Source of the DNA: Mucilaginibacter sp. 14171R-50
GTDB lineage: Bacteria > Bacteroidota > Bacteroidia > Sphingobacteriales > Sphingobacteriaceae
NCBI RefSeq assembly: GCF_010093045.1
Contig: NZ_CP048115.1
Location: 2,108,001 to 2,172,000, forward strand
Length of the DNA stretch: 64,000 nt
Reading direction: 5' to 3'
Shown: positions 1-8,033 of the stretch, one piece after another
Layout of the letters: every line of letters begins with the position of its first letter
Numbering within the stretch: the first letter of the stretch is position 1
Program-made: the position numbers and the translations under genes
Notes under the pieces: generated by a model
Seen by the model: the letters and a program-made list of their open reading frames with translations, nothing else
Told to the model about the DNA's origin: nothing
Databases searched by the model: none

Positions 1-785
1 GTTATATTTTTAAAGCTATTTTGCCGGATGATATCCTGCTCCATAATAGGGGCGAAAGACTCCTTCAGGCGATGGTCGTCGGCATCAATAATAACCAGGC
101 CATAACGGCCAAACAGTGCATTTACCAGGTAGCGGGTAGCATCAGCAAGCCTGTCGAATTTTGTGTAAGCGGTTTCAACCATTTCACCCAGTTCGGCCGA
201 GTGCCCGTCAATACCCAAAACGCCCTTGTATTGGTTGATGGCCTGCCGCATGGTGTCGGGGTTTATGCGCCCCGTTGCGCCTGAGGCCTCGTACCACCAG
301 TGTACCTTTTTACCACCTATATTGGTATAATTTATTTCGGCAAAGTCATGGTCCTCGGATGCCATCCAATATACCGGCACAAAATTTTTATCGGGGTGGG
401 CTTGTTTTAGTTGCCTGCACAGCTTTATAGTGGTTACTATCTTGTATATAAAATATAGCGGACCTGTAAATATGTTCAGCTGGTGCCCGGTGGTAACGGT
501 ATAGGTGTCGTTATTTTTTAACTGCCCGATACAATCGCGGATCATATCGGCCGATTGCAATTGGGGCGCATTGTTTTGCGAATTACCAAAATATTGCTCC
601 AATAAAACCTGAGCTAGCAGGTCGCGGTCGGCAATTACCTTTTTATGTTCAAAAAGTGCGGCGAAGCCCTGCAGGGTAGGGCGCTGACTATAAAATGACC
701 TCAGCTCCGGAACGTCGTCCAGATAATCGATAACCGTTTGGGAAAAGTATCCCGTGTCTTTATAGTCAATACAGGCTGCGTCCAT
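1..785 (-). CDS. bshC: Bacillithiol biosynthesis cysteine-adding enzyme BshC (N-terminal half, runs off left edge)
   Basis: The minus strand is open from an ATG at 785 to the window edge, giving about 261 codons of a family that is normally about 530 residues, so the gene is cut by the window and not broken. It starts MDAACIDYKDTGYFSQTVID and contains the family signature TGHQLNIFTGPLYFIYKI at about residue 115, followed by PVYWMASEDHDFAEIN. BshC is thought to join cysteine to glucosaminyl-malate in the last step of bacillithiol synthesis, a cytosolic low-molecular-weight thiol used by many Bacteroidota and Firmicutes. It lies downstream of rimO on the same strand, separated by a 120-base repeat-bearing spacer. 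The assignment rests on recognised motifs. Confidence 0.9.
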   Translation of the reverse strand, partial: MDAACIDYKDTGYFSQTVIDYLDDVPELRSFYSQRPTLQGFAALFEHKKVIADRDLLAQVLLEQYFGNSQNNAPQLQSADMIRDCIGQLKNNDTYTVTTGHQLNIFTGPLYFIYKIVTTIKLCRQLKQAHPDKNFVPVYWMASEDHDFAEINYTNIGGKKVHWWYEASGATGRINPDTMRQAINQYKGVLGIDGHSAELGEMVETAYTKFDRLADATRYLVNALFGRYGLVIIDADDHRLKESFAPIMEQDIIRQNSFKNI

Positions 786-792
786 TGTTTAT

Positions 793-833
793 TTCGAATA
801 TCGAACGTCGAATTTCGAATGTTGAATTTCGAA
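793..833. repeat. TTCGAA-rich degenerate repeat between rimO and bshC
   Basis: The spacer holds several slightly different copies of the unit TCGAATTTCGAA / TCGAATATCGAA in 41 bases. Similar AT-rich TTCGAA strings are common in intergenic DNA of Bacteroidota. No coding role is visible. Confidence 0.6.
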
Positions 834-905
834 AACACATTCAAGTAAAGAGTCGAAATTAAATTTAAAAAGCTTAATAGCAATATGCAGCCTTTAAAAT
901 CGGCT

Positions 906-2240
906 TTATTTTACAATTTGTCCATAAAGGTCAAAATCTTCCGCGGCGTTAATTTTTACATTGACAAAGCTGCCTACGGCTGCATAATCTACATTGGCGT
1001 CAATCAATACCTCGTTATCCACCTCCGGCGAATCAAATTCCGTACGGCCAACAAAATAGCCGCCATCTTTCTTGTCTATCAGCACTTTATAGATATTGCC
1101 TATCTTCTCCTGGTTTTTATCAAACGATATACCCTGCTGAATTTCCATAATGGAATCAGCGCGGCCTTGCTTTACTTCTTCAGGCACGTTATCAACCAAA
1201 GTGTGCGCATGCGTTTTTTCCTCATGCGAGTAAGTGAAGCAGCCCAGGCGGTCGAATTTGGTATCCTCTACCCATTGCGCCATTTCTTCAAAGTCCTGGT
1301 GTGTTTCGCCGGGGTAGCCGGTTATCAGCGTGGTACGCATGGCAATGTTTGGCACGCGGTCGCGTATCTCATTAACTACGTCGATGGTTTTTTGCTTGGT
1401 AAGTCCGCGCCGCATTGATTTAAGCATATTATCAGTGATATGCTGTAAAGGCATATCCAGGTACTTGCATATGTTATCCCGCTCGTTCATTACGTCCAAT
1501 ATCTCCATCGGGAAGCCGGAAGGGTAGGCATATTGCAGCCTGATCCACTCCACGCCGTTCACATCGCTCAGGCGGCGCAAAAGTTCGTCAAGGTTACGTT
1601 TTCCATACAGGTCCAGCCCGTAGTAGGTAAGGTCCTGCGCTATCAGTATCAGTTCTTTTGTACCGTTCTTTACCAGGTTTTCGGCATTTTTAACCAGTTG
1701 GTCTATAGGGGTGCTAACGTGTTTGCCACGCATCAGCGGGATGGCGCAGAACGAGCACGGGCGGTTGCAGCCTTCGGCAATTTTAAAATAGGCGAAGTGC
1801 GACGGAGTGGTAAGCAAACGCTCGCCGATCAATTCGTGGCGGTAATCGGCGCCAATATTTTGCAAGATATTTTGCAGGTCGTTTGTGCCAAAATAAGCGT
1901 CAACGTTGGTAATTTCAGATTCAAGCTCAGGTTTGTAGCGCTCGCTTAGGCAGCCTGTAACTATCACTTTCCCAACCTTACCTTGTTCTTTAAGTTCGCT
2001 GTATTGCAGTATAGTATCAATAGATTCCTGCTTGGCGTTATCAATAAAGCCGCAGGTGTTTATTACAATAATATCATCATTGCGTACCTGCTGCGATTCA
2101 TGCACCACATTAAAGGCGTTACCCTTAAGCTGGCCCATCAGCACCTCGCTGTCGTAAACATTTTTTGAACAGCCTAAAGTAACCACGTTTACACGGGGCT
2201 TGCTTTTAAGTATCGGTTTGATAATTTCTTTTGTCCTCAT
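906..2240 (-). CDS. rimO: Ribosomal protein uS12 methylthiotransferase RimO
   Basis: The 444-residue product is a full-length RimO, the radical SAM enzyme that adds a methylthio group to a conserved aspartate of ribosomal protein S12. The N-terminal UPF0004 domain has its three cluster cysteines (C24 in TLGCSKN, C63 in NTCGF, C97 in VTGCLSE). The radical SAM cluster motif is C158-N-R-P-C162-S-F-C165. The C-terminal TRAM region begins near residue 375. RimO rather than MiaB is supported by the N-terminal LGCSKN sequence and the length. It follows ftsY on the same strand, as in other Bacteroidota. A repeat hairpin lies just before its start. Confidence 0.95.
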   Translation of the reverse strand: MRTKEIIKPILKSKPRVNVVTLGCSKNVYDSEVLMGQLKGNAFNVVHESQQVRNDDIIVINTCGFIDNAKQESIDTILQYSELKEQGKVGKVIVTGCLSERYKPELESEITNVDAYFGTNDLQNILQNIGADYRHELIGERLLTTPSHFAYFKIAEGCNRPCSFCAIPLMRGKHVSTPIDQLVKNAENLVKNGTKELILIAQDLTYYGLDLYGKRNLDELLRRLSDVNGVEWIRLQYAYPSGFPMEILDVMNERDNICKYLDMPLQHITDNMLKSMRRGLTKQKTIDVVNEIRDRVPNIAMRTTLITGYPGETHQDFEEMAQWVEDTKFDRLGCFTYSHEEKTHAHTLVDNVPEEVKQGRADSIMEIQQGISFDKNQEKIGNIYKVLIDKKDGGYFVGRTEFDSPEVDNEVLIDANVDYAAVGSFVNVKINAAEDFDLYGQIVK

Positions 2241-2256
2241 TGCTCTTTTTCCACGC

Positions 2257-2339
2257 CGTCATTGCGAGGTACGAAGCAATCTCTGAACTCTGCATATCGG
2301 TTATGCCTTCGGTAGATTGCTTCGTTCCTCGCAATGACG
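2257..2339. repeat. Palindromic intergenic repeat, two 26-base arms
   Basis: The left arm (2257-2282, beginning CGTCATTGCGAGG) and the right arm (2314-2339) are reverse complements at 25 of 26 positions, with a 31-base loop. Sequences beginning GTCATTGCGAGGAACGAAGCAA are a widespread intergenic repeat class in several bacterial phyla. It sits between ftsY and rimO and could fold in the shared transcript. Confidence 0.85.
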
Positions 2340-2370
2340 CTCTGTTTATTTGCGGCTGCGCCGCTATATC

Positions 2371-3333
2371 TTACTTAAATAGGCTGTTCACAAACTCCGT
2401 CCTGTCAAACAATTGCAGGTGGTCCATGCCTTCGCCAACGCCGATGTATTTTACAGGTATCTTAAACTGATCGGATATACCTATCACCACGCCGCCTTTT
2501 GCGGTGCCATCAAGCTTGGTTAGGGCCAGGGCGTTAACGGCGGTAGCTTCGGTAAACTGTTTGCACTGCTCAATGGCGTTTTGCCCGGTTGATGCATCAA
2601 GCACCAGCAATATTTCATGCGGCGCATCGGGCACTACCTTTTGCATTACGTTCTTGATCTTGGTAAGCTCGTTCATCAGGCCTACCTTATTATGTAAACG
2701 CCCTGCGGTGTCAATAATTGCCACATCATCGCCATTGGCCACGGCCGAGCGCAGGGTATCGTAAGCTACAGAGGCGGGGTCGCTGCCCATGGCCTGCGCC
2801 ACAACCTTAACGCCTACACGCTCGCCCCAAAGCTTTATCTGGTCAACAGCCGCCGCGCGAAACGTATCGGCAGCGCCTAATACCACCTGGCTGCCCGCTT
2901 GCTTTAGCTTGTGGGCCAGTTTGCCAATAGTGGTGGTTTTACCTACACCGTTAACCCCAACCACCATTATAACATAGGGTTTTTGCGAGCCGTACTCAAA
3001 CGTACGGAAATCGTTGCTGTTGTTTTCAGCAAGCAGCTGCTGTATCTCGTCTTTTAAAAGGTTATTAAGTTCGGATGTGTTAACATACTTGTCTTTTGCT
3101 ACACGGGCCTGTATACGTTCTATGATCTTAAGCGTAGTGCTTACGCCCACGTCCGAAGTTACCAGTACTTCCTCCAGGTCGTCCAGCACATCATCGTCAA
3201 CGGTGCTTTTACCGGCAATTACCTTGGTTATTTTTGAGAAGAAGCTATCCTTGGTTTTTTCCAGGCCGGTATCAAGCGCCTGCTGTTCCTGCTGCGTAGT
3301 TTCCTTTTTCTTGAAAAAATCAAATAATCCCAT
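2371..3333 (-). CDS. ftsY: Signal recognition particle receptor FtsY
   Basis: The 320-residue product is the SRP-docking GTPase FtsY, which brings ribosome-SRP complexes to the inner-membrane translocon. Visible elements are an N-domain helical bundle, the P-loop [19 protein letters not shown] (G3) and [10 protein letters not shown] (G4/closing motif). The long acidic A domain of E. coli FtsY is absent, as is usual in this phylum. I chose the ATG at 3333 (MGLFDFFKK) over an upstream in-frame ATG at 3378, because [10 protein letters not shown] is the conserved Bacteroidota start. It follows the ribosomal protein operon, from which it is separated by a probable terminator. Confidence 0.95.
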   Translation of the reverse strand: MGLFDFFKKKETTQQEQQALDTGLEKTKDSFFSKITKVIAGKSTVDDDVLDDLEEVLVTSDVGVSTTLKIIERIQARVAKDKYVNTSELNNLLKDEIQQLLAENNSNDFRTFEYGSQKPYVIMVVGVNGVGKTTTIGKLAHKLKQAGSQVVLGAADTFRAAAVDQIKLWGERVGVKVVAQAMGSDPASVAYDTLRSAVANGDDVAIIDTAGRLHNKVGLMNELTKIKNVMQKVVPDAPHEILLVLDASTGQNAIEQCKQFTEATAVNALALTKLDGTAKGGVVIGISDQFKIPVKYIGVGEGMDHLQLFDRTEFVNSLFK

Positions 3334-3442
3334 AGTCAGATGTGCAGATTTTAAATGTGCAGATATGCAAATTAACAATTCGGAACGGGATGTTTGGTAA
3401 CCGAAACGTAATAACGCATCTTTATTTTAAACATCCACTATA

Positions 3443-3479
3443 ACAAAAAAAGCCCTCTCGTTATCACAAGACGGCTTTT
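3443..3479 (-). terminator. Rho-independent terminator after the DUF4295 gene
   Basis: On the minus strand a hairpin with arms at 3469-3478 and 3448-3457 (9 of 10 paired) is followed by a run of T. It lies 21 bases past the stop of the 52-residue DUF4295 gene, so the rpmB operon probably ends here at least partly. Confidence 0.7.
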
Positions 3480-3498
3480 ATATTTTTATCAAAGGTTA

Positions 3499-3657
3499 TT
3501 ACTGTTTACCAGCAATGGCGTCCTTAATGAAATCGTTCGCAACGATCTGCTCTTTGAACGAGTAAGCGCCGGTACGTGGCGACTTAGTCATGGTTATTAC
3601 CTTCGAAAATTCTTTTCCTTTGCCTGTTTTCAGGGTTGCAACTACTTTCTTTGCCAT
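3499..3657 (-). CDS. DUF4295 small protein
   Basis: This 52-residue gene begins MAKKVVATLKTGKGKEFSK and ends DAIAGKQ. It is basic and strongly resembles the DUF4295 family, found almost only in Bacteroidota directly downstream of rpmB and rpmG. Its role is not established. Its constant position in a ribosomal operon and its basic charge suggest a ribosome-associated or translation-linked function, but that is inference. Start and stop are well defined, and the next gene upstream (rpmG) is 74 bases away on the same strand. Confidence 0.9.
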   Translation of the reverse strand: MAKKVVATLKTGKGKEFSKVITMTKSPRTGAYSFKEQIVANDFIKDAIAGKQ

Positions 3658-3731
3658 GTTTTTATGTTTTAATAAGTTGTGCTTACAATAGCGGTTAATT
3701 AGTAACCGTATCTACAGCTATCAAGCTTAAA

Positions 3732-3914
3732 TTATTTAATCTCTTTGTGTAAAGTTACTTTTCTTAAAACCGGGTTAAATTTCTTCATCTCCAGTCTTTC
3801 GGTAGTGTTTTTTTTGTTTTTGGTGGTAATGTAACGAGACATACCCGGCATGCCGCTGGTTTTATGCTCTGTGCATTCTAAAATTACCTGAACCCTGTTG
3901 CCTTTCTTAGCCAT
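3732..3914 (-). CDS. rpmG: 50S ribosomal protein L33
   Basis: The 60-residue basic product has the L33 pattern: [18 protein letters not shown], then [11 protein letters not shown] and a C-terminal [14 protein letters not shown]. Only one cysteine of the zinc-ribbon set (in LECTEH) is visible, so this appears to be a zinc-independent (C-minus) form. It is the second gene of the rpmB-rpmG-DUF4295 operon. Confidence 0.96.
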   Translation of the reverse strand: MAKKGNRVQVILECTEHKTSGMPGMSRYITTKNKKNTTERLEMKKFNPVLRKVTLHKEIK

Positions 3915-3991
3915 TTTCTGTTATGTTTTGAGTTGCCTGCCAATTGTTAAGATATCACATCTTTAACCATAGCCCCAACAATCTATTAATA

Positions 3992-4225
3992 TTAAATAGA
4001 GCCTTTTTTTACAAACTTGTTGATACAAGCTGTTATACCGTTTTTGCTGATAGTTTTAAGCGCCGAAGTAGATACTTTTAACGTGATCCATTTATCTTCT
4101 TCAGGGATATAAAACCTTTTAAGCTTTAAGTTAGGATAAAACTTGCGCTTGGTTTTAACGTTTGAGTTAGAAACGTTAAAGCCGTTCATGTAGCCTTTTC
4201 CTGTTAAATCACAAATTCTTGACAT
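3992..4225 (-). CDS. rpmB: 50S ribosomal protein L28
   Basis: The 77-residue product has the L28 hallmarks MSRICDLTGKGYMNGFNVS, then KTKRKFYPNLKLKRFYIPEE and a C-terminal ITACINKFVKK. It is the first gene of the operon and faces away from acs. The 250-base divergent region upstream carries a possible minus-strand promoter box. Confidence 0.97.
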   Translation of the reverse strand: MSRICDLTGKGYMNGFNVSNSNVKTKRKFYPNLKLKRFYIPEEDKWITLKVSTSALKTISKNGITACINKFVKKGSI

Positions 4226-4343
4226 GACAAATATTTTTTAATTCTCGTTCTTCTCCTAAAAAGAGTTTGCAAATATCAGGTTTTTAAGTGAGATAGACAA
4301 CAGTGTTTTTAAAATATTTTTTAATAATCTTTTTTACCGGCAG

Positions 4344-4351
4344 CAAAGATA
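4344..4351 (-). promoter_or_regulatory. Possible -7 box (TATCTTTG) for the rpmB operon
   Basis: The minus strand reads TATCTTTG, an exact fit to the Bacteroidota -7 consensus TAnnTTTG, 119 bases before the rpmB start. No good -33 TTG is present at the usual spacing, so this is tentative. It would give a leader of about 110 bases. Confidence 0.35.
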
Positions 4352-4475
4352 TATTTCGCACTATTATCCATAGTGAGCCGGTTAAACGTACTTTTTAAAA
4401 AAATTTAAAAAGTTGTATTTTTAATAGGTAGATAAAGTAGAAATTACTAATTTACACCACCATTTATATACTACC

Positions 4476-6377
4476 ATGCAAGTTAAATCATTTGAAGAAT
4501 ACCAGCAGGTGTACCGCAAAAGCGTTGAACAACCTGAACAATTTTGGGAGGAAATAGCCAATAATTTCCAATGGAAAAAAAAGTGGGACAAGGTACTGGA
4601 GTGGAACTTTAAAGAACCAAAAGTAGAATGGTTTAAAGGCGCCAAACTTAACATTACTGAAAACTGCCTGGACCGCCACCTTGAAAAAAACGGTGATACC
4701 CCCGCTATTATCTGGGAACCCAATGACCCGACCGAAGACCACCGTATATTAACCTATAAACAACTGCATGGCAAGGTTTGCCAGTTTGCCAACGTGTTAA
4801 AAAACAACGGCGCCAAAAAAGGCGATCGTATATGTATATATATGCCTATGGTGCCCGAACTGGCCATTGCCGTTTTGGCCTGCGCCCGTATAGGCGCTAT
4901 CCATTCGGTGGTGTTTGGCGGGTTTTCGGCACAATCAATTGCCGACAGGATAAAAGATGCCGAATGCAATATTGTAATTACTGCCGATGGCGGGTACAGG
5001 GGTAATAAAGAGATCCCGCTGAAATCAATTATCGACGACTCGCTGGTACAATGCTCATCGGTACAAAAGGTTATTGTGTTAACCAGAAGCCGTACGCCCG
5101 TGTCAATGATCAAAGGGCGCGACGTGTGGTGGGAAGATGAAGTAAAAAAAGTAGAGACCCAGGGTAACCCCGATTGCCCGGCCGAAGAAATGGATGCCGA
5201 AGATATGCTGTTTATCCTATATACATCGGGCTCAACCGGTAAGCCAAAAGGCGTAGTGCACACCTGCGGGGGGTATATGGTTTATACAGGCTATACGTTT
5301 AGTAACGCTTTTCAGTACCAGCCCGGCGAGGTTTATTTTTGTACCGCTGATATCGGATGGATAACCGGTCACTCCTACATTGCCTACGGGCCGCTTACCC
5401 AGGGGGCAACATCGGTAATGTTCGAGGGGATACCATCATGGCCAAACCAGGGCCGCCTGTGGGAAATTGTGGCGAAATATAAGGTGAACATATTATATAC
5501 CGCGCCAACCGCCATACGCTCGCTGATGAGCTTTGGAGACGAAGCTTTGGAGGGGAAAGATTTTAGCTCGCTTACCAAGCTTGGCTCGGTTGGCGAACCT
5601 ATTAACGAGGAAGCCTGGCACTGGTTTAACGATAAGATAGGGCAGGGTAAATGCCCTATTGTTGATACCTGGTGGCAAACCGAAACAGGCGGCTTTATGA
5701 TATCGCCCATTGCCGGCATAACGCCAACCAAACCTGGTTACGCCACCTTACCGCTGCCGGGGGTACAACCCGTATTGGTTGACGAGAATGGTAAAGAGAT
5801 TGAGGGTAATGGTGTAAGCGGCAACCTTTGCATGAAATTTCCATGGCCGGGCATGCTGCGCACTACCTACGGCGACCATGAGCGCTGCCGCCAAACTTAT
5901 TTTGCCACTTATCCTGACTTGTACTTTACCGGCGACGGCTGCCTGCGCGATGAAGACGGTTATTATCGTATAACCGGTCGTGTAGATGATGTGCTGAACG
6001 TATCGGGCCACCGTATTGGCACCGCCGAAGTAGAGAACGCCATTAACATGCACAGCAGTGTTGTGGAAAGTGCCGTAGTGGGTTATCCGCATGATATTAA
6101 GGGGCAGGGCGTTTATGCCTTTGTGGTATGCCCCAACCTGCACGACGACCCCGAACTTACCAGGAAGGATATCATCATGACCGTTGCGCGCATTATTGGC
6201 GCCATTGCCAAGCCGGATAAGATCCAGTTTGTAAGCGGCCTGCCGAAAACGCGCTCGGGCAAAATTATGCGCAGGATTTTGAGAAAAATTGCCGAGGGTG
6301 ATACCTCTAATTTAGGCGATACCAGCACTTTACTTGACCCGGCGGTGGTTGACGAGATAAAGGCTGGGGCGTTGTAA
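4476..6377 (+). CDS. acs: Acetyl-CoA synthetase (AMP-forming)
   Basis: The 633-residue product activates acetate with ATP and CoA to acetyl-CoA through an acetyl-adenylate. The ACS N-terminal cap is followed by the adenylate-forming signature YTSGSTGKPKGVVHT near residue 250, the WWQTETGG motif near residue 400, the hinge GRVDDVLNVSGHR and the acetylatable lysine K596 in TRSGKIMRR. Length and motifs match true Acs rather than propionyl- or acetoacetyl-CoA synthetases. It is transcribed alone, divergent from rpmB. The C-terminal SGK motif suggests control by lysine acetylation, as in other Acs enzymes (family knowledge). Confidence 0.96.
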   Translation: MQVKSFEEYQQVYRKSVEQPEQFWEEIANNFQWKKKWDKVLEWNFKEPKVEWFKGAKLNITENCLDRHLEKNGDTPAIIWEPNDPTEDHRILTYKQLHGKVCQFANVLKNNGAKKGDRICIYMPMVPELAIAVLACARIGAIHSVVFGGFSAQSIADRIKDAECNIVITADGGYRGNKEIPLKSIIDDSLVQCSSVQKVIVLTRSRTPVSMIKGRDVWWEDEVKKVETQGNPDCPAEEMDAEDMLFILYTSGSTGKPKGVVHTCGGYMVYTGYTFSNAFQYQPGEVYFCTADIGWITGHSYIAYGPLTQGATSVMFEGIPSWPNQGRLWEIVAKYKVNILYTAPTAIRSLMSFGDEALEGKDFSSLTKLGSVGEPINEEAWHWFNDKIGQGKCPIVDTWWQTETGGFMISPIAGITPTKPGYATLPLPGVQPVLVDENGKEIEGNGVSGNLCMKFPWPGMLRTTYGDHERCRQTYFATYPDLYFTGDGCLRDEDGYYRITGRVDDVLNVSGHRIGTAEVENAINMHSSVVESAVVGYPHDIKGQGVYAFVVCPNLHDDPELTRKDIIMTVARIIGAIAKPDKIQFVSGLPKTRSGKIMRRILRKIAEGDTSNLGDTSTLLDPAVVDEIKAGAL

Positions 6378-6392
6378 GAGGGGAATCAAGAA
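6378..6392. repeat. Left copy of a 15-base inverted repeat flanking the orphan gene
   Basis: GAGGGGAATCAAGAA starts directly after the acs stop codon. It matches the reverse complement of 6944-6958 at 14 of 15 positions. Confidence 0.6.
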
Positions 6393-6412
6393 GTTTAGAA
6401 TCAAGAGGCAAG

Positions 6413-6826
6413 ATGGAAGTTGATCTGACAAATTCTGAATTATTTAAAAGTTTTGCAGAATTTGAGCAGGACGGTGTATATATTGATTTGCATAACGAAT
6501 TTGATTGTAAGGTTATAGCGTTTTCAAGCGATACAAAACAGCTAACGCTTACCTTTAAAGCTAATGAATGTTGTAAACGAGGAATAAATAGCGTTGAACT
6601 TGTTTTTGACGATTGCATTATTGAACACTATTCCGCTAAGCTTAATAAATCAGATACTGATTCGGGCACACTTGACTTGATGTATAGAGGCCGTTTTGAA
6701 ATAAGTAGCGGGCACTTGGGCGAGGTGTCCGATACCGGGAAACATTATTACTATATTAATTTTTTGCCTGATGTATCCATTGAACTTTTTTCAAAAAGCG
6801 TTAGAGCAAAGGTCTATTTGGGATAA
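6413..6826 (+). CDS. Hypothetical 137-residue protein
   Basis: I do not recognise this family. The product is acidic, has no signal peptide or membrane segment, and looks like a small cytosolic beta-rich domain, with alternating hydrophobic strands such as VYIDLHNEF, KQLTLTFKAN, VELVFDDCII and YYYINFLPDVSIELF. The size and composition resemble immunity-type or small standalone domains, but nothing allows assignment. The gene uses more AT-rich codons than acs. It lies between inverted repeats at 6378-6392 and 6944-6958, which may mean it came in as a small cassette. The start at 6413 lies 35 bases past acs. Confidence 0.65.
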   Translation: MEVDLTNSELFKSFAEFEQDGVYIDLHNEFDCKVIAFSSDTKQLTLTFKANECCKRGINSVELVFDDCIIEHYSAKLNKSDTDSGTLDLMYRGRFEISSGHLGEVSDTGKHYYYINFLPDVSIELFSKSVRAKVYLG

Positions 6827-6943
6827 CTATTTATGTCCTTGATGTTGTCGCAGTGTTTTCTGAAAGCGACCCTGCGCCGCATGCAAGGATTTTAAAGTCA
6901 GGAAGCAGAAAAATATGTTTTGTCCTGGTTCCTGGTTCTTGAT

Positions 6944-6958
6944 TTCTTGAATCCCCTC
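6944..6958. repeat. Right copy of the 15-base inverted repeat
   Basis: TTCTTGAATCCCCTC is the inverted partner of 6378-6392. The preceding bases (CCTGGTTCCTGGTTCTTGA, 6924-6942) repeat the CTTGGTTC-like units often seen in Bacteroidota spacers. Confidence 0.6.
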
Positions 6959-7017
6959 AAACCAAACCCCTCCCAATCTGTTAATCCTATACATCTAAAT
7001 ATATAGGAGAACATACA

Positions 7018-7203
7018 ATGGATAAGTTAGAATTAAAAGGCGGCTGGAACGAGTTGAAAGGGAAGATAAAACAAGCTTATGGCGACCTGACCGATGACGA
7101 TCTGGCACACGAAGAAGGGAAAGACGATGAAACACTCGGCCGCATCCAGCAAAAAACCGGCAAAACCCGTGAAGAATTGGTTGACTGGATAAACAGTCTT
7201 TAG
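7018..7203 (+). CDS. CsbD-family stress-response protein
   Basis: The 61-residue product has the CsbD pattern [24 protein letters not shown] followed by [13 protein letters not shown], a small charged helical protein. CsbD members are induced by general stress in other bacteria, but their molecular role is unknown. A clear purine-rich site (AGGAG) lies 9 bases before the ATG, unusual for this window. The gene stands alone and ends in a terminator shared with the convergent gene. Confidence 0.9.
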   Translation: MDKLELKGGWNELKGKIKQAYGDLTDDDLAHEEGKDDETLGRIQQKTGKTREELVDWINSL

Positions 7204-7253
7204 AGATTGGATATTGATGATCAGCGATTAGTTGATCATTTATGATTAAGACG

Positions 7254-7285
7254 AAAGGATAAAGGCAAAGCTTTGTCCTTTTTCT
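7254..7285. terminator. Bidirectional terminator between csbD-like and DUF1684 genes
   Basis: An 11-base stem (7254-7264 with 7271-7281, one mismatch) and a six-base loop precede TTTCTTTT. It lies between two convergent genes. Confidence 0.65.
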
Positions 7286-7304
7286 TTTCGCCCCCGTCAA
7301 CTAT

Positions 7305-7910
7305 TTATAAATGTTTTTTCTCGCCGGTATATTGTTTTTCGCCTGCTTTAACCTTTAGGTCCAGGTAGTTCTCGCGCGGGGGCATGGGGCACTGGTAACC
7401 ATCGCTGTAGGCGCAATACGGGTTATAAGCTTTGTTAAAGTCCAGTTCAATGTAGCCGTTTTTTATATCGGTGGTTTTAAGGTCGATGTAACGTCCGCCG
7501 CCATAACTCTCTTCAGAATTTGTTTTATCCAGGAAAGGCAAAAAAAGATAACCGGCAAACTCCGGCCGTTTTGATAGGCTGACATTTTGGTAGATGTTCA
7601 ATTGCTGCGCCTTGCCTTTAAGCATAAACTTCACAACTGCATATTTAACATACGCCTGCTGTGCGCCATTAAAGGTAGGCATACTAAAAACGTCTTGGTT
7701 TGTAAGTAGCTCCACCTCTGCATTAACGCGATAAGTGCTGTCGGCATCAAAAAAATGCAGGTTCTGCAGATCGGCTTCCTTTAACGGCGAATGTTTATCT
7801 GATATAAAATCTGCCTTGTACTGTTGGCGATGAGTTGCAAGCATGGCTTTGTAATCCTGTGCCGTGCAATTAAAAGTTATCAGTGTTAAAAAAAGTAAAA
7901 GGTACTTCAT
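7305..7910 (-). CDS. DUF1684 exported protein
   Basis: The 201-residue product has a signal peptide (MKYLLLFLTLITFNCTAQ, cleavable or possibly a lipobox NC) and the DUF1684 signature near the C terminus: YGGGRYIDLKTTD, then LDFNKAYNPYCAYSDGYQCPMPPREN. The two cysteines in CAYSDGYQC are typical of the family. The function is unknown and it is expected in the periplasm or at the membrane. I chose the ATG at 7910 because an in-frame extension to 8039 would overlap the next gene and lacks a signal sequence. It diverges from the porin at 8034. Confidence 0.85.
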   Translation of the reverse strand: MKYLLLFLTLITFNCTAQDYKAMLATHRQQYKADFISDKHSPLKEADLQNLHFFDADSTYRVNAEVELLTNQDVFSMPTFNGAQQAYVKYAVVKFMLKGKAQQLNIYQNVSLSKRPEFAGYLFLPFLDKTNSEESYGGGRYIDLKTTDIKNGYIELDFNKAYNPYCAYSDGYQCPMPPRENYLDLKVKAGEKQYTGEKKHL

Positions 7911-8009
7911 ATTCTTTTCATCTGTCGGCAAGTTACACCATTGCATCGGTAATAAATAAAGCGTAGATATTTTTTTATTTTTAATTATAATTAATCTAAA
8001 TAAGGATAA

Positions 8010-8017
8010 TATATTTG
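8010..8017 (+). promoter_or_regulatory. Possible -7 box (TATATTTG) for the porin operon
   Basis: TATATTTG fits the Bacteroidota TAnnTTTG box exactly and ends 16 bases before the porin ATG, so the leader would be very short. The -33 element is not convincing. Confidence 0.45.
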
Positions 8018-8033
8018 CTGTCAAAATTACGCT

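Noticed and set aside
885-1418. Long open frame on the plus strand opposite rimO
   Set aside because: It lies entirely inside the well-supported rimO gene, has no recognisable domain and reads as the complement of rimO codons.
4226-4475. Clear promoter for acs in the divergent region
   Set aside because: TAATTTAC-like words are present but do not fit the -33/-7 pattern well enough to call.
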